From JBJEQG01 sp051881635 (GTDB taxonomy: Bacteria; Bacillota; Clostridia; Oscillospirales; Acutalibacteraceae), in assembly GCA_051881635.1 (NCBI GenBank), contig JBJEQG010000076.1:1-17115 (forward strand): DNA of 17,115 nt, given 5' to 3'. Shown piece by piece: positions 7,119-15,175 of the stretch. Positions within the stretch are counted from its first letter, which is position 1. The number at the start of each line of letters is the position of its first letter. The notes under the pieces are model-generated. The model was not told the DNA's origin and did no database searches. It saw only the letters and a program-made list of their open reading frames with translations. Position numbers and translations under genes: made by a program.

Positions 7119-8648
7119 TTGAAAATTATTAGCAGAGATATTGTTACAGACTTGGAAAAGGAGGCTGTCGCACAAGGCAAATCCTATATTGAATTGATGG
7201 AAAATGCAGGAAATGCCGTTGCCATGGAAATTATTAACACCAATACGGTCAGCTCTCCTACGGCACTTGTCCTTTGCGGCAAGGGAAACAACGGCGGTGA
7301 CGGTTTAGTAACCGCCCGTATTTTACAGCAAAACGGTTTTTTTGTCGATGTCATTTTTGCGGACGGCTTTCCGCAAACCCCTAATTCCGATACGAATTTC
7401 AAAAACTTGCCTGAGGAAGTTAATGTATATAACTACCTCGAAAACGAAAATGGCGTTTTGGCTCTCCTTCAAAAAAGCTATACCTATATTATAGACGCTG
7501 TCTATGGTATCAGCTTTCATGGTGAATTAAATCCCGACATCGCAAGACTTTTACAGGCTTGCAACAACACCAATGCAATTCGTATCGCCATTGATGTTCC
7601 CAGCGGTGTGGACTGTAATAACGGTGCGGCATCGGCGGCAAGTTTTCGTGCCGACAAGACCATTACATTTATCCTCCCGAAAATCGGACATATCCTCTAT
7701 CCCGCTTTGGAATATCGTGGCGAACTTTCCGTTGCTGACATCGGTATTCCACAATCACTGAAAGACAAGTGCCGCTATATTCTGCAATCAACCGAAAGCT
7801 ATGTTAAAGTCAATCCTTTGCCCCGCCGCCGTTCTGTATCTCATAAGGGAACTTACGGCCGTTTGATGTGTGTTTGCGGCAGTTACGGCATGGCAGGTGC
7901 GGCTGTTTTGTCCGGCAGTGCCGCTCTCCGCAGCGGTGTCGGTCTTGTAACAATGGCTGTACCGAAATCAATTTATGAAATCTGTTCAACCAAAATGCCC
8001 GAAGCAACTTTCATGCCTTTGCGTCAGAATGATGAAGGTACACTTATGATAGAGAACTTCAACCAAGTCCTCTACAAGGCAAACAGTGAATATAATGCCG
8101 TACTTATGGGCTGTGGTTTGGGACGAAATGACGAAACAGACGAGTTAATCGGACTTTTGATTGAAAATTTAGAGAAACCCATGATTTTAGATGCTGATGG
8201 CATAAATGCCGTTTGCATGAATAAAGATGTATTAAAGAAAGCACACGCCCCGATTATCATTACGCCTCATCTCGGTGAAATGGCACGGTTTTTGGGCGTT
8301 GAAATTGAAGAAGTTAAGTTTAACATGATTGGCATGGCACAACAGGTTGCCCGTGAATATAACCTATATGTTGTTCTCAAAGATGTTCATACTATTATTG
8401 CCGCACCGGACGGTTTGGTTCTTGTCAACTTTACAGGCAGTGACGGTATGGCAAAGGGCGGCAGTGGTGATGTTCTCGCAGGACTTATGGGCGGATTTCT
8501 TGCACAGAATATGCCGATTATGACGGCTGTTGCAAACGCTGTTTATTTTCACGGAATTGCCGGAGAATGGGCGGCTTTGGACAATACTCCCCGTACAACA
8601 ACCGCTTCACAGCTTATAAAGGCACTTTCAAAACATAAGATTATTTAA
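7119..8648 (+). CDS. nnr: Bifunctional NAD(P)H-hydrate epimerase / ADP-dependent NAD(P)HX dehydratase
   Basis: This cytoplasmic repair enzyme converts hydrated, inactive NAD(P)HX back to NAD(P)H. The N-terminal epimerase domain (YjeF_N, about 1-215) shows LCGKGNNGGDG at 52-62, the aspartate of YIIDAVYG near 127 and IDVPSGVD at 158-165. The C-terminal kinase-like dehydratase domain (about 240-505) shows GTYGRLMCVCGSYGMAGA, GCGLGRN, DADG, ITPHLGEMARFLG and GSDGMAKGGSGDVLAGL with its catalytic aspartate. Length, about 509 residues, is normal for the fusion. I prefer the TTG at 7119 as start: AGAGGTG (7106-7112) is 6 bases ahead, and the protein then begins MKIISRD. The in-frame GTG at 7110 lies inside that site. 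The lipoprotein gene starts 77 bases downstream and may be co-transcribed. Confidence 0.96.
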   Translation: MKIISRDIVTDLEKEAVAQGKSYIELMENAGNAVAMEIINTNTVSSPTALVLCGKGNNGGDGLVTARILQQNGFFVDVIFADGFPQTPNSDTNFKNLPEEVNVYNYLENENGVLALLQKSYTYIIDAVYGISFHGELNPDIARLLQACNNTNAIRIAIDVPSGVDCNNGAASAASFRADKTITFILPKIGHILYPALEYRGELSVADIGIPQSLKDKCRYILQSTESYVKVNPLPRRRSVSHKGTYGRLMCVCGSYGMAGAAVLSGSAALRSGVGLVTMAVPKSIYEICSTKMPEATFMPLRQNDEGTLMIENFNQVLYKANSEYNAVLMGCGLGRNDETDELIGLLIENLEKPMILDADGINAVCMNKDVLKKAHAPIIITPHLGEMARFLGVEIEEVKFNMIGMAQQVAREYNLYVVLKDVHTIIAAPDGLVLVNFTGSDGMAKGGSGDVLAGLMGGFLAQNMPIMTAVANAVYFHGIAGEWAALDNTPRTTTASQLIKALSKHKII

Positions 8649-8725
8649 ACCAAAAGGAAATATTCTTTTCATAATATTACGGACTTTCAAAGTATAAAAC
8701 GAATGACATATACGAGGTGTCCGAT

Positions 8726-9232
8726 ATGAAAAGAATATTTTTCTTTATCCCCCTTTTATTCATACTTTGCGGTTGTTCAACCTTAACGGAAACACCACCA
8801 CAAATTCAAACGGCTTTTTTTGCCAATGCCGCCGTTACGGTGGGCGAACAGGAATTGAGCTGTACCGTTACCCGTATTCCGCAAGGGGCGGAAACAATTT
8901 CCCTTGTCACACCCGAAGCCCTGAACGGTGTAACATATAAATGGCTGGACGGCAAATGTACTATTATTTACGGTGAGTTAGAGTTTCAGACAGACAGTCT
9001 TTTTCTTCCCGAAAATACCTTTGTAAGCTGTTGGATTGACCTTTGGCATTCCATAGATACCGCCATTTATGAAACAACGGAAAATGAAACAGCCCGTTTT
9101 TCCGGTACTTGCAAAAATGGTGCTTTTAAGGTTTATGTCAACGCCAAAAGCGGTTTGGCGGAAAGGATTGTTGTTCCCGCCCTAAATATGGAGGTTAAAC
9201 TCAGCAACGCAAAAATTATAGAAACAGCATAA
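8726..9232 (+). CDS. Putative lipoprotein of unknown function
   Basis: The 168-residue protein begins KRIFFFIPLLFILCGC: a basic start, a hydrophobic core and a lipobox-like L-C-G-C with the lipidated cysteine at about 17. The mature part is small and beta-rich, with QELSCTVTRIPQGAETISLVTPEALNGVTYKWLDGKCTIIYGELEFQTD. This resembles periplasm-facing or surface domains with antiparallel sheets, but I recognise no family. GAGGTG (8714-8719) supports the ATG at 8726 over the in-frame GTG at 8717, which overlaps it. It follows the NAD(P)HX repair gene on the same strand with no clear promoter or terminator between, so an operon is likely, although the products have no obvious link. Confidence 0.72.
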   Translation: MKRIFFFIPLLFILCGCSTLTETPPQIQTAFFANAAVTVGEQELSCTVTRIPQGAETISLVTPEALNGVTYKWLDGKCTIIYGELEFQTDSLFLPENTFVSCWIDLWHSIDTAIYETTENETARFSGTCKNGAFKVYVNAKSGLAERIVVPALNMEVKLSNAKIIETA

Positions 9233-9249
9233 TATTTTTTTTCATATAC

Positions 9250-9307
9250 TTGAAAATATGGGAATTTTATTATATTATACTATTAGTGGTTCTTTAAAAC
9301 AGAACCA
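9250..9307 (+). promoter_or_regulatory. Candidate promoter and 5' leader hairpin of the AIM24 gene
   Basis: TTGAAA (9250-9255) precedes AT-rich -10 candidates: TATATT at 9271 with a 15-base spacer, or TATACT at 9276 with a 20-base spacer. Neither spacing is ideal. Just past them is a 7-bp hairpin, TGGTTCT (9287-9293) with AGAACCA (9301-9307). If the TATACT element is used, the mRNA would begin at or next to this stem, which could protect its 5' end. Confidence 0.35.
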
Positions 9308-9364
9308 TGCAGATTTCCGTTAAACAAATACTATCGTTAAATATTACAAGAAAGAGGAAATGCT

Positions 9365-10153
9365 ATGAACTATAATTATAGTGCGATTGGTACACGCCAA
9401 AACATTGAAATCATTGATTCCAGCGAAAACCCCAATTTCCGTGTTGAAGTTATGCAGTACAACAAACTGCTCGGCTCTCAAAACGCTTTTACGGCACAGC
9501 GTTTGTACTTCATGGAAAAACAAAACATCAAAGTGCGTCAGATTGCCTGCTATCTCACAAACAGCAGTGTTAAAATGGAACCCGGTGCAATGAGTTATTT
9601 TCAGGGCAACATTGAAATGGTTTCGGGTGTGACTCTTGGAAACGCTGTCGGACGCTTTTTTACAAGTCGTGTTACAGGCGAAAAAATGGCACAGCCTGAA
9701 TACAGAGGTACAGGTGTTGTTGTCCTTGAACCCTCTTTCAAGCACTTCATTGTTATTGAAATGCAGCAGGGCGAACAGGTTATCGTTGATAAGGGTATGT
9801 TTTATGCCGCTGAGGGTACGGTAAACATTTCCTCTGTTATGCAGCAATCTATTTCCGCAGCATTAGGCGGCGGCGAAGGTATCTTCCAAATGCTCCTTAC
9901 GGGTCCGGGCATTGTTGTTTTGGAATCTATCGTTCCCATGGACGAAATCAATATCATTGAGATGGATAACGATTGTGTTAAGGTTGACGGCAACTTTGCC
10001 GTTCTCCGCAGTGCCAATCTGGCGTTTACCGTTGAGCGTTCCGCAAAAACTCTTGTTGGCTCTGCCGTCAGCGGTGAAGGTCTTGTTAATGTTTATCGTG
10101 GCACAGGTCAGCTTTGGCTTGCACCGACGATTAAGGTTTATAACGGTTTATAA
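9365..10153 (+). CDS. AIM24-family protein, C terminus altered by a 10-bp tandem duplication
   Basis: The 262-residue protein matches the AIM24 (DUF124) beta-barrel family, widespread in bacteria and also found in mitochondria. Its bacterial role is poorly known. Landmarks: YNKLLGSQNAFTAQRLYFMEK early, then VKMEPGAMSYFQGNIEM at about 70-85, a glycine/alanine stretch ALGGGEGIFQMLLTGPGIVVLES and a final GTGQLWLAPTIKVYN. No signal peptide or membrane helix is present. AGAGG (9353-9357) precedes the ATG by 7 bases. At the 3' end a perfect tandem copy of GGTTTATAAC adds 10 bases, so the frame ends early as NGL-stop. With one copy removed the protein would be 276 residues and end YMGGGNTMPNMNTSKS, which looks like real coding sequence. 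Most of the gene is intact, so it is probably still functional. Confidence 0.88.
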   Translation: MNYNYSAIGTRQNIEIIDSSENPNFRVEVMQYNKLLGSQNAFTAQRLYFMEKQNIKVRQIACYLTNSSVKMEPGAMSYFQGNIEMVSGVTLGNAVGRFFTSRVTGEKMAQPEYRGTGVVVLEPSFKHFIVIEMQQGEQVIVDKGMFYAAEGTVNISSVMQQSISAALGGGEGIFQMLLTGPGIVVLESIVPMDEINIIEMDNDCVKVDGNFAVLRSANLAFTVERSAKTLVGSAVSGEGLVNVYRGTGQLWLAPTIKVYNGL

Positions 10154-10154
10154 C
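10135..10154 (+). repeat. Perfect 10-bp tandem duplication at the AIM24 3' end
   Basis: GGTTTATAAC occurs twice without a gap (10135-10144 and 10145-10154). Ten bases are not a multiple of three, so the second copy shifts the AIM24 frame and creates the stop at 10151-10153. The displaced frame continues to a TGA at 10203-10205. Confidence 0.9.
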
Positions 10155-10224
10155 TATATGGGTGGTGGCAATACCATGCCCAACATGAACACCAGCAAAA
10201 GCTGATTTATAAATACATACGCAA

Positions 10225-10260
10225 AAGGGACAGAACGCTTTGTTCTGTCCCTTAATTTTT
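10225..10260 (+). terminator. Bidirectional terminator between AIM24 and rnhA
   Basis: A perfect 12-bp stem, AAGGGACAGAAC (10225-10236) with GTTCTGTCCCTT (10242-10253), has loop GCTTT and is followed by AATTTTT on the plus strand. On the minus strand it is followed by TTTTGC, so it can also end the topoisomerase-rnhA transcript. Confidence 0.88.
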
Positions 10261-10263
10261 CTC

Positions 10264-10710
10264 TTATTTTCCGCCACGCACTTTTGCAATCGCATTGACC
10301 GCCAAAGTGTCACAGCGTTCATTTTCGGGGTGTCCGTTATGTCCCTTGACCCAAACAATTTTTACCGTATGACTCTCCAAAAGTTTCAGCAGTTCTTCCC
10401 AAAGTTCGGGATTTTTCGCAGGTGTCTTGTCGCCTTTCACCCAACCTCTTTTCTGCCAACTCTTTGCCCAGCCTTTGGAAATCGCATCACACACATACTT
10501 TGAGTCGCTTGTCAATGTTATGGAACATGGCTCTTTCAGACACTTTAAGGCTTCTATTACCGCCATAAGTTCCATGCGGTTGTTGGTTGTTTGTGCCTCA
10601 CCGCCCGAAATTTCCTTTTCATGCCCATGATAGCGTAAAACTGCCCCCCAGCCACCGGGACCGGGATTGCCGCTACACGCACCGTCCGTAAAAATCTCTA
10701 CTTCTTTCAA
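10264..10710 (-). CDS. rnhA: Ribonuclease HI
   Basis: RNase HI cuts the RNA of RNA-DNA hybrids, removing R-loops and primer RNA. The 148-residue protein has all the catalytic residues: D9 (IFTDGACSGNPGPGGWG), E47 (TTNNRMELMA), D69 (TSDSKYV), H124 (VKGHNGHPENERCD) and D134. The basic protrusion around 80-100 (KGWAKSWQKRGWVKGDK) is also present, as in the Escherichia coli type. The start codon is TTG at 10708-10710. It is decided by a perfect AGGAGGT (10718-10724) 7 bases upstream, which lies immediately after the parC-like stop codon. Only 15 bases separate the two genes, so RNase HI is made from the same message as the topoisomerase subunit. Confidence 0.97.
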   Translation of the reverse strand: MKEVEIFTDGACSGNPGPGGWGAVLRYHGHEKEISGGEAQTTNNRMELMAVIEALKCLKEPCSITLTSDSKYVCDAISKGWAKSWQKRGWVKGDKTPAKNPELWEELLKLLESHTVKIVWVKGHNGHPENERCDTLAVNAIAKVRGGK

Positions 10711-10725
10711 ACGACAGACCTCCTA

Positions 10726-12966
10726 TCAGAAAGTCATTTGTTCAGCACCAATATCTTCGGGACGCAAGATAAAACCTGATGACGGTAAACTTTTCGGTAT
10801 ATACTTCTCGGCATGAAGGATATTGCTTTCCGTATAAGGTGTAACCTTTTGAATACGGTGTCCCTTTTTCAGTTTGACAACGGCAACGCCCTGTGTTGAC
10901 CTTGAAGTTTTTGACAAAAGCATATCCGACTGTAAAATCATCATACGCCCCGATGAAGTTTCCACAACAAAGCGGTCGCTTTCCTCAGCGGCAAAATAAA
11001 CCGCCGTCAAAGGCTCTTTGTCGGAATAAGCCGCCGTCAGTTTTTTGCGGTTTGTTTTGGTTTGGTAGGATTGGAGCGGCACTTTCGCAACCTTTCCGCT
11101 TTCAAAGAAAAAGAAAACATAACCGCTGTAATCTTTGGTTTGAACCATATAAACCGCATTTTCGTTTTCGTCCATGCCTAATTTAGCAGGAATAAACTCA
11201 CCGAGAACGCTCGCTTTTGTATCAGAAAATTCAGATGCCTTTGTTTTGTACACTTGGCATTTGTCCGAGAAAAACAGCAAATCGGTATTGTTTGTCGTTT
11301 CGATATGCTCAAAAATCTCATCGCCCTCTTTGAGCTTATGTTCGCCGCTCATACGCAAAGACAGCGGTGTAATCTTTTTAAAATAGCCCTCTTTGGTATA
11401 GAAAAGATGAACGGCATAGTCGGGGATTTCCTCCTCATCAACCGTTTCCACAATATCATCGGCATAAAGGAGCATACTCTTTCTCGGCATACCGTATTTT
11501 GCGGAAATTGCCCTTAATTCATTGATAATGATATTTTTAATCTTTGTTTTGCTGCCGACAATGGCACTCAGTTCCGCAATATCCTTTTCAAGCTCGGCAA
11601 TTTCCTCTGTGCGTTTTAGGATATACTCACGGTTCAAATGCCGAAGTTTAATCTCGGCAACATATTCCGCCTGAACTTCATCAATATGAAAACCGTTTAT
11701 CAGATTCGGTACAACCATATCTTCCTCAGCGGTTTCACGCACGATTTTAACCGCCTTGTCTATATCCAAAAGAATGGACTCCAAACCTTGCAACAAATGA
11801 AGTTTATCCTGTTTTTTCCGCAAATCGTAATCGGTGCGGCGGCGGACACATTCTGTACGGAATGTCGTCCATTCCTCCAAAAGTTCCTTAACACCCAAAA
11901 CTTTCGGCACACCACCGATTAAAACATTAAAGTTACAGGAAAATGTATCTTCAAGCGGCGTTTGTTTGTAAAGTTTTTGCATGAGTTTTTCGGCGTCAAC
12001 ACCTCTTTTGAGGTCGATTGTAATTTTTAAGCCGTCAATCCCCGTTTCGTCACGCACATCGGAAATTTCTTTCAGCTTACCGGCTTTTACGAGGTCAATC
12101 ATTTTTTCGATAATGGCCTCGCAAGTGGTTGTCGGCGGAATACTCAAAATATCAATGCAGTTTGCACCTGCGTCATAGCTGTACCGCCCACGCACACGAA
12201 TACCGCCCCGTCCTGTTGCATAGACATTTTCTATCTGTTTTTTGTCGTAAACAATCATTCCGCCGCCCGGAAAATCCGGTGCAAGCAGTGTTTCGGAAAC
12301 ATTATGGTCGGGATTTTTAATCAACGCAATCGTTGTTTCGCAAACCTCATTTAAGTTAAACGGACATATTGAACTTGCCATACCGACCGCAATACCTGTA
12401 TTGGCGTTAATCAAAACGGACGGAAATGCCACAGGCAATAAAGACGGTTCTTTCAGTGTATTGTCATAGTTATCGACAAAATCGACTGTATCCTTGTCAA
12501 TATCTCCGAAAACTTCATTACAAATGCTGTCCAGACGAGCTTCCGTATAACGGGACGCCGCCCATGCCATATCACGGCTGTAAAATTTACCGAAGTTTCC
12601 CTTTGAGTCAACATAAGGGTGCAAAAGAGCCTCATAGCCACGACTTAAACGCACCATTGTGTCATAAATTGCACTGTCACCATGCGGATTGAGTTTCATT
12701 GTTTGTCCGACAATATTGGCGGATTTGGTTCTTGCCCCGTTGAGCAGTCCCATTTTGTACATGGTATAAAGCAATTTACGGTGTGACGGTTTAAAGCCGT
12801 CAATTTCAGGGATTGCTCTCGACAAAATAACGCTCATCGCATACGGCATATAATTTTCTTCTATGGTACTGACTATTTTCTGTTGTACAATTTCGCCTGC
12901 CCCCGCAATATACCCTTGCATTTTCTGTTGCACTTTCGGGCGAGGCGTACTCTTTTTTCTTGCCAT
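10726..12966 (-). CDS. Type II topoisomerase subunit A, ParC-like (divergent clostridial paralog)
   Basis: The 746-residue DNA-cleaving subunit works with the ParE-like product encoded just upstream. The catalytic tyrosine is Y140 in AASRYTEARL. NPHGDSAIYDTMVRL (93-107) is the quinolone-pocket helix and keeps the Ser and Asp (S98, D102) equivalent to GyrA S83 and D87, but HPHGD is altered to NPHGD. The segment before the tyrosine, GNFGKFYSRDMAWAA, differs from the usual GNFGS-DGD-AAAM. A coiled coil follows (about 440-510). The C-terminal beta-pinwheel region has weak blade motifs, and I see no GyrA-box (QRRGGKG), which argues against a supercoiling gyrase and for a decatenase or relaxing enzyme. 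Clostridia often carry such a second pair; the canonical gyrase should lie elsewhere in the genome. GAAAGGTGA precedes the ATG. Confidence 0.9.
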   Translation of the reverse strand: MARKKSTPRPKVQQKMQGYIAGAGEIVQQKIVSTIEENYMPYAMSVILSRAIPEIDGFKPSHRKLLYTMYKMGLLNGARTKSANIVGQTMKLNPHGDSAIYDTMVRLSRGYEALLHPYVDSKGNFGKFYSRDMAWAASRYTEARLDSICNEVFGDIDKDTVDFVDNYDNTLKEPSLLPVAFPSVLINANTGIAVGMASSICPFNLNEVCETTIALIKNPDHNVSETLLAPDFPGGGMIVYDKKQIENVYATGRGGIRVRGRYSYDAGANCIDILSIPPTTTCEAIIEKMIDLVKAGKLKEISDVRDETGIDGLKITIDLKRGVDAEKLMQKLYKQTPLEDTFSCNFNVLIGGVPKVLGVKELLEEWTTFRTECVRRRTDYDLRKKQDKLHLLQGLESILLDIDKAVKIVRETAEEDMVVPNLINGFHIDEVQAEYVAEIKLRHLNREYILKRTEEIAELEKDIAELSAIVGSKTKIKNIIINELRAISAKYGMPRKSMLLYADDIVETVDEEEIPDYAVHLFYTKEGYFKKITPLSLRMSGEHKLKEGDEIFEHIETTNNTDLLFFSDKCQVYKTKASEFSDTKASVLGEFIPAKLGMDENENAVYMVQTKDYSGYVFFFFESGKVAKVPLQSYQTKTNRKKLTAAYSDKEPLTAVYFAAEESDRFVVETSSGRMMILQSDMLLSKTSRSTQGVAVVKLKKGHRIQKVTPYTESNILHAEKYIPKSLPSSGFILRPEDIGAEQMTF

Positions 12967-12983
12967 TCAATCACCTTTCTATG

Positions 12984-13066
12984 TCAGGGGCTTTGCCCCC
13001 GAACCCCCACAAGGGGCTTTGCCCCTTGACCCCACCAAAGGGTTTAAAACCCTTTGGAATCCCGTC
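12984..13066 (+). repeat. GC-rich intergenic hairpin repeat, copy B
   Basis: It shares 27 identical bases with copy A at its left end (12984-13010), the block CCCACCAAAGGG (13031-13042), and a right end TTTGGAATCCCGTC (13053-13066). It contains three successive hairpins: GGGGC-TTT-GCCCC at 12987-12999, AAGGGGC-TTT-GCCCCTT at 13011-13027, and an 11-bp palindrome CCAAAGGGTTT/AAACCCTTTGG (13035-13057). It lies in the 188-base gap between the ParE-like stop and the ParC-like start, on the strand opposite to those genes, and may modulate readthrough from one to the other. Confidence 0.8.
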
Positions 13067-13154
13067 ATTAGGAGAAAGTTGGGAGTAAACTATTCTATAA
13101 TAAGTCCCAAACATGGGAAAAACTATGGATTACTTAAAGTATAGAGTTACACGA

Positions 13155-15137
13155 TTAACTGACATCGAGGTCATCAATGTATTTTGCTCCGTTTTCAACA
13201 ATATAATCTTTTCGTCCCGAAAGGTTATCACCGAGCAAAATATCAAAAATTTGGGCGGTTGCCTCCGCATCGTCAGGCATAACCTGAATCAGACGGCGTG
13301 TGGCAGGATTCATCGTTGTAAGACTCATCATATCGGGTTCGTTTTCGCCCAATCCTTTGGAGCGTTGAACAGTGAACTTTTTATTGCCGATTTTTTTGAT
13401 AAACTCCTCTTTTTCCGCCTCCGTATAAGCAAAATAGGTTTCGTCTTTGGTTGTAATCTCATATAACGGAGATTCCGCAATAAAGACCTTGCCTTCATCA
13501 ATCAAAGTCGGTGTCAGACGGTAAATCATCGTCAAAAGTAATGTGCGGATTTGGAAACCGTCAACATCGGCATCGGTGCAAAGAATAACCTTGTTCCAAC
13601 GGAGAGCGTCCATATCAAATGAGGAAATATCCTTTGCCTTGCTTTTAACCTCAACGCCACAGCCCAAAACACGGATTAAATCCGTTATGATTTCGCTTTT
13701 GAAAATCTTGTCATAGTCGGCTTTAAGGCAGTTTAATATTTTGCCACGAATTGGGATAATCGCCTGAAATTCAGGGTCCCTCGCCTGTTTGCAAGCTCCC
13801 AAAGCTGAGTCGCCCTCTACAATAAATACCTCTCGACGGTTTTTATCCTTTGTACGGCAATCCACAAACTTTGCCACACGGCTTGTAATATCCATTGTAC
13901 CTGTAAGTTTTTTCTTTAAGTTCAGACGGGTTTTTTCGGCGTCCTCACGACTGCGTTTGTTAATCAAAACCTGTGCGGCAATCTTTTCGGCGTCCAACGG
14001 ATTTTCGATGAAATAAATTTCAAGCTGATGTTTGAAATATTCCGTCATGGCGTCCTGAATACCCTTGTTTGTAATCGCCTTTTTGGTTTGGTTTTCGTAT
14101 GAAGTTACGCTTGAAAAGGAGGAAATGACGATAACAAGGCAGTCCATAATATCCGTAAAGTTGATTTTGCTTTCGTTCTTATTATATTTTCCGTTTTGTT
14201 TTAAATAATTATCAATCTGATAAACAAAGGCACTTTTGACAGCTTTTTCGGGAGCACCGCCGTATTCAAGCCAACTTGAATTATGGTAATACTCAGCTAA
14301 ACTCAGCTTGTTGGAGAATGTAAGGGCAACATTGATTTTCGTCTTATACTCGCCCTTGTCCTCACGGTCACGCACCATTTTTTCCGTTTGCCAAAGTTGA
14401 ATTTGCGAAAGCGTATCCTCGCCTGCCAATTCCTTAACATAATCGGCAATACCGTTTTTATAATTAAAAACGGTTGTGGTTGTCTGTCCGTTTTTAACGC
14501 TGTTATAGACGAAGTTAATGCCGGCATTGACAATCGCCTGACGCTTGATTGTGTCCAAAAAGTATTCGTCCGAAATTCTAATATCGGTAAAAACCTGTAT
14601 GTCGGGTTTCCACCTGATTTTCGTACCTGTTTTTTTGCCGTTGTATGGTGTGCGTTTCAAGCCACCGATATTTTCGCCATGTTCAAAATGCAATTCAAAC
14701 AAAGTCCCGTCACGGCGAATTTCAACATCCATATATTCGGAGGAATACTGCGTGGAACAAAGTCCCAAACCGTTCAAGCCGAGCGAAAATTCATAGTTTT
14801 CCGCTTCACTGTTGTTATACTTGCCGCCGGCATACAATTCACAGAAAACAAGCTCCCAGTTATAGCGTTCCTCATTCTTGTTATAATCAACGGGAATACC
14901 CCGTCCGAAATCCTCAACTTCAATCGAACCGTCCTCGTATTTTGTTACGATAATTTCACGACCGTAACCCTCACGGGCTTCATCAATCGAGTTTGAAAGG
15001 ATTTCAAAAACCGAATGTTGACAGCCCTCAATGCCGTCCGAACCGAAAATAACGGCGGGACGCTTTCGCACACGGTCTGCCCCTTTCAGCGATGTAATAC
15101 TTTCATTGTCATAAGTTTGTTTTGTTTTCTCTGCCAT
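13155..15137 (-). CDS. Type II topoisomerase subunit B, ParE-like (divergent clostridial paralog)
   Basis: This ATPase subunit is about 660 residues and partners the ParC-like protein. The GHKL ATPase shows LSNSIDEAREG with the Mg-binding N49, VEDFGRGIPVD at about 73-83, and GLNGLGLCS at 120-128, where most GyrB/ParE proteins have GLHGVG. The QTK loop (350-352) is present. The TOPRIM domain has EGDSALGACKQARD (441-454; usually EGDSAGG), CTDADVDGFQIRT (520-532; usually DADVDGAHIRT) and SKGLGENEP (593-601; usually KGLGEM). Catalytic acids E441, D522, D524 and D526 are all present, so it should be active. The ATG at 15137 has GAGGG (15143-15147) 5 bases upstream; the in-frame ATG at 15149 lacks a clear site. 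No clear promoter is visible in the short gap to the flavodoxin gene upstream. Confidence 0.9.
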   Translation of the reverse strand: MAEKTKQTYDNESITSLKGADRVRKRPAVIFGSDGIEGCQHSVFEILSNSIDEAREGYGREIIVTKYEDGSIEVEDFGRGIPVDYNKNEERYNWELVFCELYAGGKYNNSEAENYEFSLGLNGLGLCSTQYSSEYMDVEIRRDGTLFELHFEHGENIGGLKRTPYNGKKTGTKIRWKPDIQVFTDIRISDEYFLDTIKRQAIVNAGINFVYNSVKNGQTTTTVFNYKNGIADYVKELAGEDTLSQIQLWQTEKMVRDREDKGEYKTKINVALTFSNKLSLAEYYHNSSWLEYGGAPEKAVKSAFVYQIDNYLKQNGKYNKNESKINFTDIMDCLVIVISSFSSVTSYENQTKKAITNKGIQDAMTEYFKHQLEIYFIENPLDAEKIAAQVLINKRSREDAEKTRLNLKKKLTGTMDITSRVAKFVDCRTKDKNRREVFIVEGDSALGACKQARDPEFQAIIPIRGKILNCLKADYDKIFKSEIITDLIRVLGCGVEVKSKAKDISSFDMDALRWNKVILCTDADVDGFQIRTLLLTMIYRLTPTLIDEGKVFIAESPLYEITTKDETYFAYTEAEKEEFIKKIGNKKFTVQRSKGLGENEPDMMSLTTMNPATRRLIQVMPDDAEATAQIFDILLGDNLSGRKDYIVENGAKYIDDLDVS

Positions 15138-15175
15138 ATAATCCCTCATAATTTCTCAGCAACTTAAAATTAAAT

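Noticed and set aside
9344..9847. A 167-codon open frame antisense to the AIM24 gene
   Set aside because: The opposite strand encodes a clear conserved family. The frame has no ribosome site or known motif.
12967..13154. A separate promoter for the ParC-like gene on the minus strand
   Set aside because: A TATAGAAT-like element is visible but has no convincing -35 partner, so no promoter was called.
14388..14996. A 202-codon open frame on the plus strand opposite the ParE-like gene
   Set aside because: It lies wholly antisense to a well-supported gene, has no recognisable domain, and its composition is explained by the codon pattern of that gene.
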